NCBI GenBank assembly: GCA_041477005.1
Contig: JBGOUJ010000352.1
Location: 1-8,208, forward strand
Direction of reading: 5' to 3'
Source: JBGOUJ01 sp041477005
Lineage (GTDB): Bacteria > Acidobacteriota > Terriglobia > Bryobacterales > JACQDG01
DNA length: 8,208 bases
Shown: positions 6,538 to 8,208 of the stretch, piece by piece
Position numbering within the stretch: position 1 is the first letter of the stretch
Layout of the letters: every line of letters begins with the position of its first letter
Notes under the pieces: model-generated
Database searches by the model: none
Told to the model about the DNA's origin: nothing
Seen by the model: the letters and a program-made list of their open reading frames with translations, nothing else
Made by a program: the position numbers and the translations under genes

Positions 6538-6849
6538 ATGCGTTTCGACTTCGATCGAGAGAAGAGCCGCGACGTCAAACGAAAAACGTCTAGGACAACA
6601 CCCAGCGCCGACGAGATCGCGGAAATGGCGTCTCGGGGCGAAGATGTCTCCGGCTATTTCACCAACAGGTTCACGGTGGTCGGACCGGTCCGCCGTGTCA
6701 ACGTCGACCTGACTCAGGGCATGTTGCGGGCACTCGACGAGCGGGCGGCCAGCCTCAATATCAGCCGACAAGCGGTAATCAAGACACTGCTACGGCGGGC
6801 GCTGGCCGAGGAGCGATCGCGTAGACCAGGGAAGAAACGGGCCGGCTAA
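6538..6849 (+). CDS. Ribbon-helix-helix (CopG-type) antitoxin-like protein with BrnT-like N-terminus
   Basis: A 103-residue protein. Residues 22-50 (PSADEIAEMASRGEDVSGYF, then TNRFTVV) and the ribbon-helix-helix domain at about 52-92 (RRVNVDLTQGMLRALDERAA, then SLNISRQAVIKTLLRRALAE) match small CopG-type antitoxins usually encoded beside RelE- or BrnT-type toxins; these dimerise, bind operator DNA through the beta strand and neutralise the toxin. The Lys/Arg tail is common in the group. Oddity: residues 1-16, MRFDFDREKSRDVKRK, resemble the start of BrnT toxins (typically M-x-F-x-F/W-D-x-x-K-S), so the gene may be a fusion left by deletion of the toxin gene, or simply have a basic leader. No toxin gene is visible on either side. 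The frame is open to ATG 6415, but promoter position and family length favour 6538. The antitoxin-like domain is firm; a DNA-binding regulatory role is inferred; fusion is a hypothesis. Confidence 0.85.
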   Translation: MRFDFDREKSRDVKRKTSRTTPSADEIAEMASRGEDVSGYFTNRFTVVGPVRRVNVDLTQGMLRALDERAASLNISRQAVIKTLLRRALAEERSRRPGKKRAG

Positions 6850-6868
6850 GCAGCAGTCCCTTCGACCG

Positions 6869-6895
6869 CCGACTCCGGGGTTGGACTCGAGTCGG
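6869..6895 (+). terminator. Inverted repeat after the antitoxin-like gene
   Basis: CCGACTC (6869-6875) and GAGTCGG (6889-6895) form a seven-base-pair stem with a 13-base loop, beginning 19 bases after the stop codon. The right arm also lies within the perfect palindrome GACTCGAGTC (6884-6893). A G run follows instead of a T run, so Rho-independent termination is doubtful and a protein-binding site is possible. The rest of the spacer, to 7135, shows no gene or structure that I can support. Confidence 0.3.
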
Positions 6896-7135
6896 GGGTA
6901 GCCCACCTGACGGTCGGAAGCAACGCAACCAAAGACTTGAAATTGCCAGCAACGTGATTGCCGGGTCAGGGGGTTTCCGTGGATAGGACCACTCTCGCCA
7001 CTACCTGAGTTTGCCGAAATGGGGCCCGGCCCGTGTCCAACGGTTTGGAACGCTCGCGACGCGGTTTGAGCCGCCTTCTTCGGAATCGCTGCTCCCGAAA
7101 GGGCCAAAGTCCGGCTGCCTTGGGGCGTGTCAGGC

Positions 7136-7141
7136 CATAAT
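7136..7141 (+). promoter_or_regulatory. Possible -10 box before the DUF4238 gene
   Basis: CATAAT differs from the -10 consensus at one position and sits nine bases before the ATG at 7151. A transcript starting about seven bases downstream would be practically leaderless. No Shine-Dalgarno sequence precedes this ATG, which fits. No clear -35 hexamer is seen, so this remains tentative. Confidence 0.35.
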
Positions 7142-7150
7142 GTTGTGTGG

Positions 7151-8005
7151 ATGGGTCATCATTACGTTCCTCAGCGGTATCTTCGAAATTTCCAAGATGT
7201 TCGCCGAGCGGGGTTCATCTGGATGTTCGATAAGGCCTCCGGCCAAAGTCTCTTAGCCAGCATCAAGAAAGTCGCGCAGGAGGCCGGTTTCTACGAGCCC
7301 GATATCGAAGTGGAGCTGAATGAGACGGTCGAGAAACCAGCGAATCCGGTGATGGACAAGCTCCTGAGAGGAGAGTGCCCCAGTCCGGAAGAGAAGTCGT
7401 CACTAGCGCTGTACATCGCCGTTATGCTGAAGCGTGTTCCTTACCGTCGAGCGAGAGCGTCCTCATTAGTACCGCAGGTGCTCGATAGCACAGTCACCGA
7501 GATCCGAGACTGGCTGCGAAATTTGATTGGCGATGCGGGGGTTGATCAGGCCGCGCTCCGCGAGCGCCTTGCGCAGGTCGATGCGATCTATGAGAAGTAC
7601 CAACGTAAACCTCCGCCAGAGGTCATCAGACAGATTCGAGAGCCGTGGCCGACGGCCGAAATGATCGGGCTTGTGCAGCAAATGACGTGGCGCGTTCTGG
7701 AGACTTCAGGGCCGAACTTCTTCATGACCTGCGACAATCCGGCGTTCTTCTTCAGCGCCTACGGTCTAAAGAACCCAGATGCCGAGGTGTGTTTTCCGTT
7801 GTCGACCCGATACGCGCTCCACTGCTGCTGGCCAAAGTCCAACGCTGATGTGGTGTTTCTCGGTGCGCCTCAGTCATTCGTAAGGGAGATCAACCGTCGG
7901 CTGGCAAGTACGACGGTGCGGTTCGCGTTCTACCATGAACGCGCTGAGTGGGTGCATAAGATCCTGTCCAAAGAATCCCCGTACTTGAGTAGGATACGCT
8001 GGTGA
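7151..8005 (+). CDS. DUF4238 domain-containing protein
   Basis: A 284-residue protein from ATG 7151. The N-terminal signature HHYVPQRYLRNF (residues 3-14) is the hallmark of DUF4238 (PF14022). Other family-like segments are the FDKASGQ region that follows, LALYIAVMLKRVPYRRARA in the middle, and the C-terminal FFMTCDNPAFFFSAYG followed by CFPLSTRYALHCCWPK, where the family has a conserved DNP and a later PLS. No signal peptide or membrane segment is seen. The biochemical function of DUF4238 is unknown; homologues are scattered and often in accessory DNA. The conserved HH..PQ start and the DNP motif could be catalytic, but that is speculation. Start choice: GTG 7127 and GTG 7145 are also in frame, but family members begin within a few residues of the HHYVPQ motif and a -10-like box lies just before 7151. 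The gene stands alone between the antitoxin-like gene and the ADOP permease, all on the same strand with wide spacers. Confidence 0.88.
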   Translation: MGHHYVPQRYLRNFQDVRRAGFIWMFDKASGQSLLASIKKVAQEAGFYEPDIEVELNETVEKPANPVMDKLLRGECPSPEEKSSLALYIAVMLKRVPYRRARASSLVPQVLDSTVTEIRDWLRNLIGDAGVDQAALRERLAQVDAIYEKYQRKPPPEVIRQIREPWPTAEMIGLVQQMTWRVLETSGPNFFMTCDNPAFFFSAYGLKNPDAEVCFPLSTRYALHCCWPKSNADVVFLGAPQSFVREINRRLASTTVRFAFYHERAEWVHKILSKESPYLSRIRW

Positions 8006-8088
8006 TCGCTTCACTTGGACGCATAACGCGAGTCTCGGAAACTGGCCACCAGCCGCCAGGGCGGGCGGGAATGGTGAGATGATGAAAT

Positions 8089-8208
8089 TTGACTTTCCTT
8101 GACGATCTGAGGCACAGCATCCGCGCGCTGCAGTCGAAGCCGGGCTTCACGGCGGTCGTGGTCCTGGCGCTGGGGTTGGGTATCGGGGCCAACGCCGCGC
8201 TGTTTACC
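8089..8208 (+). CDS. ADOP-type (MacB-like) ABC transporter permease, N-terminus only
   Basis: The 40 visible codons read MTFLDDLRHSIRALQSKPGF, then TAVVVLALGLGIGANAALFT, the characteristic N-terminus of acidobacterial duplicated orphan permeases (ADOP; MacB/FtsX-type, usually about 800 residues with two FtsX domains and MacB periplasmic domains). The first transmembrane helix is at about 21-40. These proteins belong to MacB-like ABC export systems, but paralogues are often encoded without an adjacent ATPase; the substrate is unknown. The start is TTG at 8089: the frame is closed by TGA seven codon-bases upstream (8083-8085), no ATG is available, and the peptide starts exactly where ADOP proteins usually do. 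GGTGAG about ten bases upstream may serve as ribosome-binding site. The gene runs off the right edge. Confidence 0.9.
   Translation, partial: MTFLDDLRHSIRALQSKPGFTAVVVLALGLGIGANAALFT

Noticed and set aside
6850..7126. tRNA, small RNA or toxin gene in the spacer after the antitoxin-like gene
   Set aside because: No cloverleaf, conserved TPsiC-like motif or coding frame with a credible start was found; only one inverted repeat is visible.
7127..7150. GTG at 7127 as the start of the DUF4238 gene
   Set aside because: No ribosome-binding site at suitable spacing. ATG 7151 places the conserved HHYVPQ motif at the N-terminus as in relatives, though the choice is not certain.

Overview
The window looks like chromosomal DNA from an acidobacterium, probably of the Solibacter/Bryobacter type. 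This is an inference from gene content: GC-rich coding sequence with strong GC at third codon positions, the N-terminus of an ADOP-type (MacB-like) ABC permease at the right edge, a secreted D-aminoacylase-domain amidohydrolase, a twin-arginine-like sugar phosphate isomerase/epimerase, and an ankyrin protein with the N-terminal region often seen in Acidobacteria. No rRNA, tRNA, CRISPR array or intact insertion sequence was recognised.

Left part (1-2391, mostly + strand): the 3' part of an alpha/beta hydrolase of the non-heme chloroperoxidase/arylesterase group (1-705); a MmcQ/YjbR-family gene broken by one clear and one probable frameshift (813-1199); a stretch with a possible decayed minus-strand coding remnant (about 1200-1475); and an intact sugar phosphate isomerase/epimerase-like gene (1567-2391) whose ribosome-binding site lies in a 12-bp tandem duplication.

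Middle part (2392-6266): a short convergent spacer with GTCAG-type repeats and a GC-rich inverted repeat, then three genes on the minus strand. In transcription order these are an ankyrin-repeat protein (6266-5094), a D12-class DNA adenine methyltransferase (5019-4171), and a D-aminoacylase-like amidohydrolase (4186-2559). The last overlaps the methylase by 16 bp and is interrupted by a frameshift near 3371-3377. The methylase has no recognisable restriction partner here, so it looks solitary and phage-like.

Right part (6267-8208, + strand): a divergent spacer; a small ribbon-helix-helix antitoxin-like gene (6538-6849) whose first 16 residues resemble the start of a BrnT toxin; a DUF4238 gene (7151-8005); and the start of an ADOP permease (8089 to the edge). 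The antitoxin-like and DUF4238 genes each have a plausible -10 box only a few bases before the preferred start codon, suggesting leaderless or nearly leaderless mRNAs.

I do not see a convincing new multi-gene system. The parts most worth checking are the possible toxin-antitoxin fossil fusion, the ankyrin / solitary methylase / ribbon-helix-helix / DUF4238 group as a small accessory segment, the amidohydrolase lacking the usual HxH metal motif, and the cluster of frameshifts between 813 and about 3380, which is either gene decay or assembly error.
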